Below are positions 1-8,311 of a stretch of 14,879 nucleotides of DNA, in pieces. A model generated the notes under the pieces. That model ran no database searches. It was not told the DNA's origin and saw nothing but the letters and a program-made list of their open reading frames with translations. The stretch is taken from positions 12,533-27,411 of the forward strand of contig DJEH01000015.1 in assembly GCA_002431845.1 (NCBI GenBank). The letters run 5' to 3'. The DNA is from Prevotellaceae bacterium UBA5903 (lineage in GTDB: Bacteria > Bacteroidota > Bacteroidia > Bacteroidales > Bacteroidaceae). Numbering within the stretch: position 1 is the first letter of the stretch; each line of letters opens with the position of its first letter. The position numbers and the translations under genes are program-made.

Positions 1-40
1 CTTTTGCTCTTTCAGAGCGTCATTGAATAATGCAAGGATT

Positions 41-69
41 CCCAGGGCATAGCCTTGGGCTTTCAGCCC
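41..69. repeat. GC-rich hairpin resembling a dispersed intergenic repeat
   Basis: The stretch contains a perfect 5-bp hairpin, GGGCT-TTC-AGCCC (57-69), preceded by an imperfect inverted repeat CCCAGG / CCTTGGG (41-59). It is clearly more GC-rich than the AT-rich DNA that follows. Short palindromic units of this kind occur as dispersed repeats in Bacteroidetes genomes, and this one reads like such a unit, but only one copy is in the window. On the minus strand a 26-codon open frame (78 to 1) runs off the edge. It is probably a by-product of the repeat, although the end of a real gene cannot be excluded. Confidence 0.35.
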
Positions 70-122
70 GACAACCATGCAAGAATGTATTTCTAAAATA
101 ATTCTATTTGACTTTTATCAAT

Positions 123-130
123 TAATTTTG
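123..130 (+). promoter_or_regulatory. Possible -7 element of the kbl promoter
   Basis: TAATTTTG (123-130) matches the Bacteroidetes -7 consensus TAnnTTTG exactly and lies about 40 bases before the kbl start codon. This would give a short leader. No TTTG is present at the usual 19-21 base spacing upstream. The nearest, at 107-110, is only 12 bases away, so the match is one-sided. Confidence 0.35.
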
Positions 131-171
131 AGTATCATTTAAAACAATAAATCTAACAATTTTTCTAAACA

Positions 172-1359
172 ATGTACGGTAAAATCAAAGAACATCTTCA
201 GAACGAACTGAAGGATATTAAAGAGGCTGGTCTCTACAAAGAAGAGCGCCTTATTGAAGGTCCACAACAAGCTGCCATCCAAGTTAAGGGTAAAGAAGTA
301 CTCAACTTCTGTGCCAATAACTACCTTGGTCTATCTAACAATCCTCGCCTTATCAAGGCTGCCAAAGACATGATGGATCGTCGCGGCTACGGTATGTCGA
401 GCGTACGCTTTATCTGCGGCACACAAGACATTCACAAAGAGCTTGAAGCTGCCATTTCAGACTATTTCAAGACTGAAGATACAATTCTTTATGCTGCTTG
501 CTTCGATGCCAATGGTGGTGTGTTTGAACCTTTGCTCACTGCTGATGACGCTATCATCTCAGATGCTCTCAACCACGCTTCAATCATTGATGGTGTGCGT
601 CTTTGCAAGGCTAAGCGTTATCGCTATGCCAATGCCGATATGGAAGATCTTGAACGCCAACTCCAAGCTGCTCAAGAGCAACGCTTCCGCGTAATCGTTA
701 CCGATGGTGTATTCTCAATGGACGGCAACGTAGCTCCTATCGATAAGATTTGCGACTTGGCAGAGAAATACGATGCACTCGTTATGGTAGACGAGAGCCA
801 CTCAGCAGGTGTTGTTGGTAAAACGGGTCACGGTGTGAGCGAGTTCTTCAACACCTATGGTCGTGTAGATATCTACACGGGTACCCTCGGCAAGGCTTTT
901 GGTGGTGCAATGGGTGGTTTCACCACTGGACGCAAGGAGATTATTGACATGCTCCGTCAGCGCTCTCGTCCTTACTTATTCTCTAACTCAGTGGCTCCAG
1001 CCATTGTAGGTGCTGCTCTTGAAACCTTCAAGATTTTGAAAGAGAGCAACGAAATTCACGACAAGTTGGTAGAAAACGTAAACTACTTCCGCGACAAGAT
1101 GATGGCTGCTGGTTTCGACATCAAGCCCACCCAGAGTGCTATCTGCGCTGTAATGCTCTACGATGCCAAACTATCACAAGTGTACGCAGCCAAATTGCAA
1201 GAAGAGGGCATCTACGTTACAGGCTTCTACTACCCCGTTGTACCTAAAGACCAAGCTCGCATCCGTGTGCAAATCTCTGCTGGCCACGAGCGCGAACACC
1301 TCGACAAGTGCATCGCCGCATTCATCAAGGTGGGCAAAGAATTGGGCGTATTAAAGTAA
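172..1359 (+). CDS. kbl: Glycine C-acetyltransferase (2-amino-3-ketobutyrate CoA ligase)
   Basis: PLP-dependent enzyme of the alpha-oxoamine synthase family. It cleaves 2-amino-3-oxobutyrate with CoA to glycine and acetyl-CoA, the second step of threonine breakdown after threonine 3-dehydrogenase; it acts in the cytosol. The 395-residue length matches the family (E. coli about 398). Visible motifs are CGTQDIHKELE (82-92), the cofactor-stacking His in NHASIIDG (134-141), FSMDG (181-185), the cofactor-binding VDESHS (206-211) and the Schiff-base lysine in TLGKAFGG (Lys241). The C-terminal GIYVTGFYYPVVPK and QARIRVQ segments are typical of Kbl rather than of BioF or serine palmitoyltransferase. 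The ATG at 172 fits the family N-terminus; there is no Shine-Dalgarno sequence, as usual in this phylum. No threonine dehydrogenase gene is visible. The gene stands alone and ends at a strong terminator. Confidence 0.95.
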   Translation: MYGKIKEHLQNELKDIKEAGLYKEERLIEGPQQAAIQVKGKEVLNFCANNYLGLSNNPRLIKAAKDMMDRRGYGMSSVRFICGTQDIHKELEAAISDYFKTEDTILYAACFDANGGVFEPLLTADDAIISDALNHASIIDGVRLCKAKRYRYANADMEDLERQLQAAQEQRFRVIVTDGVFSMDGNVAPIDKICDLAEKYDALVMVDESHSAGVVGKTGHGVSEFFNTYGRVDIYTGTLGKAFGGAMGGFTTGRKEIIDMLRQRSRPYLFSNSVAPAIVGAALETFKILKESNEIHDKLVENVNYFRDKMMAAGFDIKPTQSAICAVMLYDAKLSQVYAAKLQEEGIYVTGFYYPVVPKDQARIRVQISAGHEREHLDKCIAAFIKVGKELGVLK

Positions 1360-1383
1360 TAAGGAATTTTTCATATACACTTT

Positions 1384-1421
1384 AAAGGTGTTCCACAGAA
1401 TGGTGGAGCACCTTTCTTTTT
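1384..1421 (+). terminator. Rho-independent terminator of kbl
   Basis: A 13-bp stem (1384-1396 with 1403-1415, one G-U pair) closes a 6-base loop and is followed by T-rich DNA (TCTTTTTG, then a further TTTTC-TTTTT stretch). It starts 24 bases after the kbl stop codon. Confidence 0.9.
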
Positions 1422-1457
1422 GTACTTTTCTTTTTATAGAAGCAATATATAGAAATG

Positions 1458-1500
1458 AAAAATCCAAGCACAGATTGCGTTTCTATGCTTGGATTTTTTG
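1458..1500. terminator. Potentially bidirectional terminator between convergent kbl and the Sus-type operon
   Basis: A perfect 13-bp inverted repeat (AAAAATCCAAGCA at 1458-1470, complement at 1486-1498) encloses a 15-base loop. The A-run on one side and T-run on the other let it act in both directions. It lies 22 bases past the stop of the minus-strand lipoprotein gene and so should end the transporter operon. It also backs up the kbl terminator. Confidence 0.85.
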
Positions 1501-1522
1501 TAGTATAAAAGATTTTTACATC

Positions 1523-2560
1523 TTATTCAGCGTCATCACCCTCAGATTCGTGCAAAGAGGTAAGCATCATATCAACTAAGGTCACGCCCATATTGCCTTT
1601 AGTCAAAGCGCTGTTAGTCCACGATTTATTATAGAAAGATATGTAGCACTTACCACTATATGCCAAAGGTATGTTTGCAGAAAAGACTTTCAATTGAAAA
1701 TCTTCGGCATTTGCATCGGTTGGGAAGGTACAACTCTGCAACAATTCTGCCTTTGCAAGGTCAGCTACACTGTTGATAGGTTCTTTAGAAATATAAATAT
1801 CAAAATTACCTGCCAAGTCTGCATAGTCCTCACCTAACATAGAACACATGTTAAGAGCTTGAACAGTAATTGCAGGGAAAATCTTTCCAGTAAAGTCAGC
1901 CTCATAAGTTAAAACGCTTTCATCCAACGTCGAAGCTAATTTAGCCGAATTATTAACAAAGAATGATTCATGATGTAAGAATGAGTTGCAGTAACCATAA
2001 ATAGGCGCACCAAACAGTCCCTCAAGGCTGTTAAGGTCAAACTGCTGTACAGACTCATCGGTTTTAACCGAAGTAAACTTGGCAGCATTTTCTTCTGCAC
2101 CGAAATCTACATTTTCATCAAGAGCTTCTTCGTAGTCATCGGTTGCCACAATTGCTGTTGGATTGCTACCATAAACAATCTGTCCTTCTACACGAGCAAA
2201 AGCTCTTACATAATAGGTTTTTCCTGCTTCCATACCAGTGATAGCAGCAGATTGTTCACCACTTGCTACCTCGTCACACGCAAAGTAACTGCTTGAAGGA
2301 CTTGCTACTGGTGCATCTTCAATAGTGTCTATTACTACGCCCTCTTCTAACACTTTAGCGCCTTCGGGAATATCTACATTAATCGTAGCTTTTGCAGCTG
2401 TGCCATATAAATCAAGTTCTGAAATTTTTACAGTTGGTAACACATCTGCTTTTGCCGTGGGTTTGTCGTAGTCTGCCTTTTCAACATCGTCGTAACAAGA
2501 GGTTACCGTTGTCAAAGCAAAGCCCAAAAGCAATGTTTTAAAAATATATGATGTTTTCAT
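1523..2560 (-). CDS. Surface lipoprotein with an FN3-like domain, third gene of a SusC/SusD operon
   Basis: 345-residue predicted lipoprotein. The signal peptide (1-21) ends in lipobox TVTSC with Cys22 as the lipidated residue. The acidic YDDVE that follows resembles the Bacteroidetes signal that sends lipoproteins to the outer face of the outer membrane. Residues about 42-139 look like a fibronectin-III/Ig-type beta domain: the GKTYYVRAFA strand and YGSNP turn are typical of Bacteroidetes surface proteins. Residues about 170-335 form a second, beta-rich domain that I cannot assign; it might be a jelly-roll or choice-of-anchor type fold. The tail is short and acidic (HESEGDDAE). Position after susD suggests a SusE/SusF-like surface ligand-binding role, but that is inferred from context; no enzymatic motif is seen. 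Confidence 0.75.
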   Translation of the reverse strand: MKTSYIFKTLLLGFALTTVTSCYDDVEKADYDKPTAKADVLPTVKISELDLYGTAAKATINVDIPEGAKVLEEGVVIDTIEDAPVASPSSSYFACDEVASGEQSAAITGMEAGKTYYVRAFARVEGQIVYGSNPTAIVATDDYEEALDENVDFGAEENAAKFTSVKTDESVQQFDLNSLEGLFGAPIYGYCNSFLHHESFFVNNSAKLASTLDESVLTYEADFTGKIFPAITVQALNMCSMLGEDYADLAGNFDIYISKEPINSVADLAKAELLQSCTFPTDANAEDFQLKVFSANIPLAYSGKCYISFYNKSWTNSALTKGNMGVTLVDMMLTSLHESEGDDAE

Positions 2561-2580
2561 CTTATTCTTTATTTAAAAGT

Positions 2581-2634
2581 GTGCCGCTTGCAAAATTGTT
2601 TGCATCCCTTGCATGCAATTCTGCAAGCAGGCAC
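2581..2634 (-). promoter_or_regulatory. Large intercistronic hairpin between the SusD gene and the third lipoprotein gene
   Basis: An imperfect inverted repeat (2581-2598 with 2616-2634) fills most of the 93-base gap. The arms pair as GTGCC-GCTTGCA-AATTG, with one bulged base and one mismatch, around a 17-base loop. On the operon transcript it is followed by ACTTTTAAATAAAG, which has only four U's, and then the start codon about 20 bases downstream. It looks more like a partial terminator, attenuator or mRNA-stabilising stem than a full terminator. It could lower expression of the third gene relative to susC and susD. Confidence 0.6.
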
Positions 2635-2653
2635 AAATTCGTTTCATAAAAGA

Positions 2654-4144
2654 TTATTGCACAGGATTTTGATCATCCTCAGTGATGTTGTCGTTATCAC
2701 GTATCTCGCTCTTTGGAATTTGGAAAATCCACTTGTAGCTATCGGCTGGAATGTTTACTTGTGTTGCAGAGTTCTCGTTGTTACCTTCATAGTCACGAAC
2801 AAGTGGTTGTTTCAAACGCAAGCAATCAAAGTAGCCAAAGCCTTCGCCCCAAAGCTCAATACGACGTTGATTGTAGATATAAGCAGCAGTATACGTAGCT
2901 GGCGCAGTCCAATTAATTACACGATTAGGCATAAACTCTGCCATAACCTCTTTGGTCTGTTCTGTATTGCCAGCCTTGAAAGATGCTTCTGCTTCGATAA
3001 GATACATTTCAGAAGCACGCATGTAAACCACGTTGCCCAACCATTGAGCTACAAATGGGAACTTTCTGCTCACACCTGCAGGATTGGCATCTGTTGCATC
3101 CGCATCAGAGAAATACAATGTCTTACGAACATCGTTGTCGGGCATTGAGTTGTAGAGTGCCTTATCAATGAGCTGGTGATAAGCAGAAATGTATCCTGGA
3201 GAATCATAGCTATGCCATGAAGCCCACGATGCATAACCCAACTTTGTAGCATCTGTTGGAATAAATGCCCACATCACCTCTTGGTTACTTGCATCTTGAT
3301 AGTTCCACGTTGTAGCCTCGTCAATATTGTTCAAAGTATAACCTTGGCGTGCATTGTGTGCCATCTGTGCTGCCTCAGCCCATTTATTCATCACGAGGTA
3401 TACACGTGCTAAGAAACCTTCAGCAACTTGTTGGTCAATAAAGGTTTTGTCGCTACGCTTGTAACCATCAAGATAGCTGATAGCCTTTGTAAGGTCGCTT
3501 TCAGCTTGATCGTAAACCTGCTGAACCGTTGCACGACCAAGAATATTAGGCTTGCCAGCCTCGTTTTCTCTCGTAGAGAGATAGATAGGTACGCAAGGCT
3601 TGGTTTCGTTGCCCTTATAGGTCTTTTGGTAGAATTGTGCCAAATAAGCGTAGCAGATGCCACGGAAAGCAAGAGCTTGTCCGAGATAATGCTTCTGTTC
3701 ATTGCTCATGTTGTTCTCGTCTACCACATTGATAACCTCGTTGGCAGTTTTGATTTCGCTATAGAACATGTCCCAGAACCATGCAGCACGAATATACTGT
3801 TCGGCATTATAGTCGAGCACATGGTCAAAATAGTAACCATCACCTGTACCCATAGGCAAAGAGATATCGTTGCTCATGATGTCTGCCACTGTCATGATGG
3901 CTCCAAAACCTACCTCTTGATGCAAACGGAAGCCCGAAACTCCCGAAGGATAGGCTATGTTCCAAGAGCTATAGCAACCATTCAACTGGCTTAAGAGAAC
4001 CTTCTGAGGGTCCTTTTTTGATTCGTTAGAAATCTGATCGCTTGTTGCAGTGCTCGAGTCCATATCATTAAAGAACTCATCGCCACACGACGTTGTGAGC
4101 ATGCCACTTGCAAGCAAAATGGTCAAATATTTAGCTATTTTCAT
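2654..4144 (-). CDS. SusD/RagB-family outer-membrane nutrient-binding lipoprotein
   Basis: 496-residue partner of the SusC transporter encoded just upstream. SusD proteins sit on the cell surface as a hinged lid over the SusC barrel and capture the substrate. The signal peptide ends in lipobox LTTSC (Cys20), followed by acidic residues. Family features are the helical TPR-like segments around NEVINVVD (135-142), AFRGICYAYLAQFYQ (159-173) and GFLARVYLVMNKWAEAAQ (243-260). Also seen are MRASEMYLIEAEA (375-387), RRIELWGEGFGYFDCLRLK (427-445) and the C-terminal QIPKSEIRDNDN. Length is normal for the family. The start codon lies 21 bases after the susC stop, so the two are co-transcribed. The ligand cannot be told from sequence. 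Confidence 0.93.
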   Translation of the reverse strand: MKIAKYLTILLASGMLTTSCGDEFFNDMDSSTATSDQISNESKKDPQKVLLSQLNGCYSSWNIAYPSGVSGFRLHQEVGFGAIMTVADIMSNDISLPMGTGDGYYFDHVLDYNAEQYIRAAWFWDMFYSEIKTANEVINVVDENNMSNEQKHYLGQALAFRGICYAYLAQFYQKTYKGNETKPCVPIYLSTRENEAGKPNILGRATVQQVYDQAESDLTKAISYLDGYKRSDKTFIDQQVAEGFLARVYLVMNKWAEAAQMAHNARQGYTLNNIDEATTWNYQDASNQEVMWAFIPTDATKLGYASWASWHSYDSPGYISAYHQLIDKALYNSMPDNDVRKTLYFSDADATDANPAGVSRKFPFVAQWLGNVVYMRASEMYLIEAEASFKAGNTEQTKEVMAEFMPNRVINWTAPATYTAAYIYNQRRIELWGEGFGYFDCLRLKQPLVRDYEGNNENSATQVNIPADSYKWIFQIPKSEIRDNDNITEDDQNPVQ

Positions 4145-4165
4145 TTTGTAATATGCTTGTTAAGT

Positions 4166-7100
4166 TTAGAAGTTTACGTTCACGCCAAACGAGATTGTAC
4201 GCAGAGCAGAGTAAGAAGTTGTATCTACCTGACCACTAATAGACTGACGTGGGTCGAGTCCCTTGCGCTTAGAACCTAAGAAGAGGTTGTCACCTACAGC
4301 ATAGATACGTACTGAAGTCAAACCAGGAACTGCATTTGTAATGCGTTGTGGAAGTGTATATCCTAAAGTGATATTGCGAATTGAGAAGTAGTCTGAACGA
4401 GTGAGGAAACGATCGCTCACTGCACCACCTGTCATGCGGTAACCATCTTTCAAGATAGGTACATCCGTTACATCACCCTCCTTTTGCCAACGCTTAAAGA
4501 GATCGGTTGAGAATGCGTGACCTAAGGTACCAGTCATCAACGAATAATAACCCTCATCGAGTGTCCAACCACCAAGAGAGAACGCTGTTTGAACTGAGAG
4601 GTCAAAGCCAAAGGCCTGAATTGTTGTGTTCAAACCACCATAAACCTTAGGAAGCGACGACTTACCAATTTGATACAAAGTTGCATCGTTGATATCATTG
4701 GTAGTAGTTTGCACGGTTTCAGTTATAGCATTACCTTCTGCATCTTGCATTGGATTACCGTCTGCATCAAGTTTAGCTTGCTCTACATCTTTATAGTAGA
4801 GACCCTCACCTGTTTTAGTATCTACACCTGCATATTTGTACATATACCAATCATAGAGCGAACCGCCCTTCTTGCGCCAATAGTTACCCGTTTGGTATCC
4901 CTCGGCTGGACGACCCTCTTGCATGCGAGTAAGTTCGTTCTTATAGTGCGTAAGGTTGAGTTGAGCAGTCCAAGTAAAGTTGCGACGTTGTACAAACACG
5001 CCATTCAATGAAAGTTCAACACCAGTATTGCGCATAGCTTGCTCGTTGGTAAGGATAGAGCTGGGCGAACCTTGGCTCATTGGCAATGTATGCCAACCAA
5101 TCATATCGCTGGTATTCTTTACAAAGAAGTCAAAGTCGAAACTCAAACGATTGTTGAAGAGTGATGCCTCTAAACCTACATCAAACGTTTTACTCTTTTC
5201 CCAAGTGAGGTCGCGGTTTCCACGATAGCTCTGTACAACAGAGAACTGAGGATTGTCGCTTGTACCAGAGTTTTGTATTACATATTGGTCAAGATAACCA
5301 CCGTAGATACGATAGCCATCCGCATCTAGCAAATAGTCGTTACCTTGTGTACCATAGCTTGCACGGAGTTTCAATCGATTGATGGTATTGCCAAACACTT
5401 GCTTAATAATAGGCTCTTCGGCAATGTTCCATGCAGCACCTACAGACCAGAAGTTACCCCAACGGCTCTCAGGGGCAAACATGCTCGAACCATCGCGACG
5501 ATAGGTTCCACTAAGGCTATAACGATTGTCATAGCTCAACTCGGCACGTCCCAAGTAGCTCTCCAAGTGATATGCTTTGTTTGAAGATGTGGGGTCTGCT
5601 GTGTTTGTTAAAGAATAAGAGAAGTTATTCTCGGGCAAGAAGAACTGAGAACGATAGGCAGCCAAGCCACGACTATTCTGCGACTTTGTTTCATGACCTA
5701 CCATCAAACCAATAGTGGTTTTACCAACGGTAAGGTCGTAGTTTAAGCGCTGTGTGGCATTAACTACGCTTGTACGGCTTGATTTCTTATCACCATAACC
5801 ATTCATAACTGCTGCATCTGGCGAAACAGGTGCTGTAAATTTATCAGTCCAACTTTGGAAGTTATCAATAGCAACATCGGCATGGAACACCAATCCCTTG
5901 AACAAATTGATATCGGCATAACCACGTGCATTGAATATGTCTGAAATGCTTTCGTTGGTATTGTTATAGACATCAATCAATGGGTTTAGACTAACTTCAT
6001 ACAAACGAGAGTAACCATACTTTCCATAATCACCTGTATCAAGTATCTTACCACCCTCTTCGTTCAACACGAGGTTGCCATTGCGATCGTACAGATAAAC
6101 TGGATATATAGGAGCTATATATTGTGTAAAGCCAAATATGTTCGAAGCAAGTCCCGATCCCATTGACAAACCATCAGACTTAGAATGGGTATATGAGAGG
6201 TTTGCTCCCAATTTCAACCATTTGAAGGCTTGGTGATCAAGGCGAAGACGGCCTGTCATACGGTTAAAATCAGAGTTCTTTACATACGAAGCATCGTCAA
6301 GATAGTTGAACGACATGTAATATTGTGTACGTTCGTTACCACCACTTATGCCCACATTATACTCTTGGCGCAAGCCGTTAGAGAAAGCTTCGTCATCCCA
6401 ATTAGTAGGGATAATTTGACGAGCATTAGGATTTAGCTTTCCTGTGAGAGGATCAATAACATCGTAGTCGGCTACATTATATACATTGTATCCACCCAAG
6501 TTTTTAATAAGCGTTTGCGATGCATTGAGGCGTGCAGCAAAGTCGCCCATCTTAGCTACGTCACGATTGTAGAATTCCTCCCACACCATTTCGTAGTATT
6601 GTCCTGGATCGTCAATGGTGCTGTACTTTGATACACCGCGAGAGTTCCAACCCCACTTTGCATCGAATGTTACACGAGTTTTACCATCTTGACCACCTTT
6701 CTTTGTGGTGATGTAAAGAATACCATTGGCACCACGCGCACCATAAATAGAAGTTGCGCTGGCATCCTTTTGTAAGTTAATGGTTTCAATATCTGCAGGG
6801 TTAATGCTATTGAGCGAGCCTTCGTAAGGCGCACCATCCAAAATGATAAGTGGTGCAGTATTTGCACTGATAGAACCAATACCACGCACATAGATTGAAG
6901 CTGAAGAACCTGGCTGACCAGTAGAACTTGTAGTCTGCAAACCTGGCATAATACCTTCAAGTGCCTTACTTACGTTTGACACTTGGAGTTTTTGCAATTG
7001 TGCACCCTTTATAGCTGATACCGAACCAGTAAAGCTACCCTTCTTGGCAGTACCATAACCTACAACAACGGCTTCATTGAGTTCGTTGTCCTTTAAAACT

Positions 7101-7372
7101 ACTTGTACATTGCCTGCAACATTAACAGTGGCAGTGTTCATACCAATGTACGACACGGTGAGTTTCTTTGCCGAAGCTGGCACACTCTTTAGCTTGAAGT
7201 TACCATTGGCATCGGTTGTGGTTGTAACTGATGTACCAGCCACACGCACCGTTGCACCCATAACGGGTTCACCATGAGAGTCGGTGACACGGCCGCTTAC
7301 AAGTTTCTGTGCGGAAGCCTCAGTTGCAGTCAGCAACATTGCTGCTCCCAAAAGCACTAACTTTTTGTTCAT
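4166..7372 (-). CDS. SusC/RagA-family TonB-dependent outer-membrane transporter
   Basis: 1068-residue receptor that imports a ligand across the outer membrane using TonB/ExbBD energy. Order of parts: signal peptide (1-21, cleavage after ASA); carboxypeptidase-D regulatory-like domain (about 26-94, VSGRVTDSHGEPVMGATV onward); a TonB-box-like ELNEAVVVGYGT (97-108); plug domain (about 112-225) with the SusC signatures IYVRGIGSI, LIILDGAPYEG and SIYGARGANGILYITTKKG; and a 22-strand-type beta barrel ending in the aromatic C-terminus GVNVNF. Length fits the family. First gene of a three-gene operon with the SusD and third lipoprotein genes. No sigma factor, anti-sigma, hybrid two-component system or hydrolase gene lies alongside. 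The best promoter candidate is about 640 bases upstream. The substrate is unknown: a glycan is commonest, but peptides and cofactors are also imported by this family. Confidence 0.95.
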   Translation of the reverse strand: MNKKLVLLGAAMLLTATEASAQKLVSGRVTDSHGEPVMGATVRVAGTSVTTTTDANGNFKLKSVPASAKKLTVSYIGMNTATVNVAGNVQVVLKDNELNEAVVVGYGTAKKGSFTGSVSAIKGAQLQKLQVSNVSKALEGIMPGLQTTSSTGQPGSSASIYVRGIGSISANTAPLIILDGAPYEGSLNSINPADIETINLQKDASATSIYGARGANGILYITTKKGGQDGKTRVTFDAKWGWNSRGVSKYSTIDDPGQYYEMVWEEFYNRDVAKMGDFAARLNASQTLIKNLGGYNVYNVADYDVIDPLTGKLNPNARQIIPTNWDDEAFSNGLRQEYNVGISGGNERTQYYMSFNYLDDASYVKNSDFNRMTGRLRLDHQAFKWLKLGANLSYTHSKSDGLSMGSGLASNIFGFTQYIAPIYPVYLYDRNGNLVLNEEGGKILDTGDYGKYGYSRLYEVSLNPLIDVYNNTNESISDIFNARGYADINLFKGLVFHADVAIDNFQSWTDKFTAPVSPDAAVMNGYGDKKSSRTSVVNATQRLNYDLTVGKTTIGLMVGHETKSQNSRGLAAYRSQFFLPENNFSYSLTNTADPTSSNKAYHLESYLGRAELSYDNRYSLSGTYRRDGSSMFAPESRWGNFWSVGAAWNIAEEPIIKQVFGNTINRLKLRASYGTQGNDYLLDADGYRIYGGYLDQYVIQNSGTSDNPQFSVVQSYRGNRDLTWEKSKTFDVGLEASLFNNRLSFDFDFFVKNTSDMIGWHTLPMSQGSPSSILTNEQAMRNTGVELSLNGVFVQRRNFTWTAQLNLTHYKNELTRMQEGRPAEGYQTGNYWRKKGGSLYDWYMYKYAGVDTKTGEGLYYKDVEQAKLDADGNPMQDAEGNAITETVQTTTNDINDATLYQIGKSSLPKVYGGLNTTIQAFGFDLSVQTAFSLGGWTLDEGYYSLMTGTLGHAFSTDLFKRWQKEGDVTDVPILKDGYRMTGGAVSDRFLTRSDYFSIRNITLGYTLPQRITNAVPGLTSVRIYAVGDNLFLGSKRKGLDPRQSISGQVDTTSYSALRTISFGVNVNF

Positions 7373-8013
7373 ATTGATAACCTTTATAATTGATTTATAT
7401 ATTTCTTAGAGAGATCAAGCAGAGATATAATGATTTGTTGCAAGCAAGCTACATAGCTGGATAACGAAAATATGTGCAATCTACGTACAACATACTATTT
7501 TAGTGATGGTAATAATGTGCAACTTTATGCCCTTGCCATATAGAATAGCATAGAAGGACATTTTGCCTTTGTTTCGCTTTTGTGTAGTGGTGAATGAATA
7601 AGTTTCTGAACGTTTTTACTTATACTTTTTTGCATAAGGTGAAGACTTGAATCAGTATTTCTCAACACCTTGAAAGAGTATGTATAATGCGTCCATTTGC
7701 CTACTATTTCTGTCCCACCCTTGCATCCTTACGCTTCTCACAAAGTTCTTTTGCCATACACATTCGTCTATGGTAAACAGCTAAGAGATTTTAATATCAT
7801 CCCTTGCATATATTACAAGGCATTTTATAACTAAATAACGATACAACCTCTTATGCAATATTTTCTTACAATAGCATAGTTTCACCTTTTACGGTCTATA
7901 TTTGTATTGAAGAAATATCATTTAGTGCTTAGACTTAGATAAATGTGAACTTTGTTTCTTATTTTAGTTTTATTGTTTATCCTAAGAAGTGCTAAATAAT
8001 GCTATATATTATG

Positions 8014-8044
8014 CAAAGGTATAAACATTCTTTCTACCACCAAA
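8014..8044 (-). promoter_or_regulatory. Bacteroidetes-type promoter, probably for the susC operon
   Basis: Read on the minus strand, TTTG (8044-8041) is followed after exactly 19 bases by TACCTTTG (8021-8014). Both match the primary-sigma consensus of Bacteroidetes (-33 TTTG, -7 TAnnTTTG) without mismatch and with the usual spacing. Transcription would start near 8005-8010, giving a susC leader of about 640 bases. No equally good match on this strand was found nearer to susC. Confidence 0.5.
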
Positions 8045-8257
8045 TATTTTTATACATAAGTTTGCATTATGAATGATTTTTTAGACCATATAATTGCATT
8101 TTGTTAAAGTTGCATTACAATATTACCCTTTTTATACATTTAAAAAGAGGATTTTCTATAAATCATACTCATAATAGACTGCATAACACTGCATAAATCA
8201 TGTATATTCAATGTATAAATATCTGTATACAAGTCCTGCAATAGTATATAACAAAAG

Positions 8258-8311
8258 CATTGGCAGCATTAGTTCGGTATAACATAAAACTAATACTGCC
8301 AATGTTTTTTT
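8258..8311. terminator. Terminator at the end of the ftsI-ftsW gene run
   Basis: A 17-position stem (8258-8274 with 8288-8304) with a single C-A mismatch encloses a 13-base loop. It starts about 30 bases beyond the ftsW stop codon on the minus strand. In that direction it is followed by CTTTTGTT; in the plus direction it is followed by seven T's. It can therefore end the cell-wall operon and also block any plus-strand transcription. Confidence 0.8.

Noticed and set aside
2579..3994. Long plus-strand open frames (up to 189 codons) opposite susD
   Set aside because: They are antisense shadows of a gene with clear SusD family motifs; their translations are Cys/Leu/Ile-rich and show no domain or signal pattern.
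7525..7741. Short minus-strand open frames in the susC leader, including 36 codons from the ATG at 7635
   Set aside because: No recognisable similarity, no signal peptide or family motif, and open frames of this length are expected by chance in about 1 kb.
7897..7904. TATATTTG, a plus-strand match to TAnnTTTG
   Set aside because: No -33 TTTG at the right distance and no plus-strand gene downstream before the terminator at 8258-8311; single -7 matches are expected by chance in AT-rich DNA.
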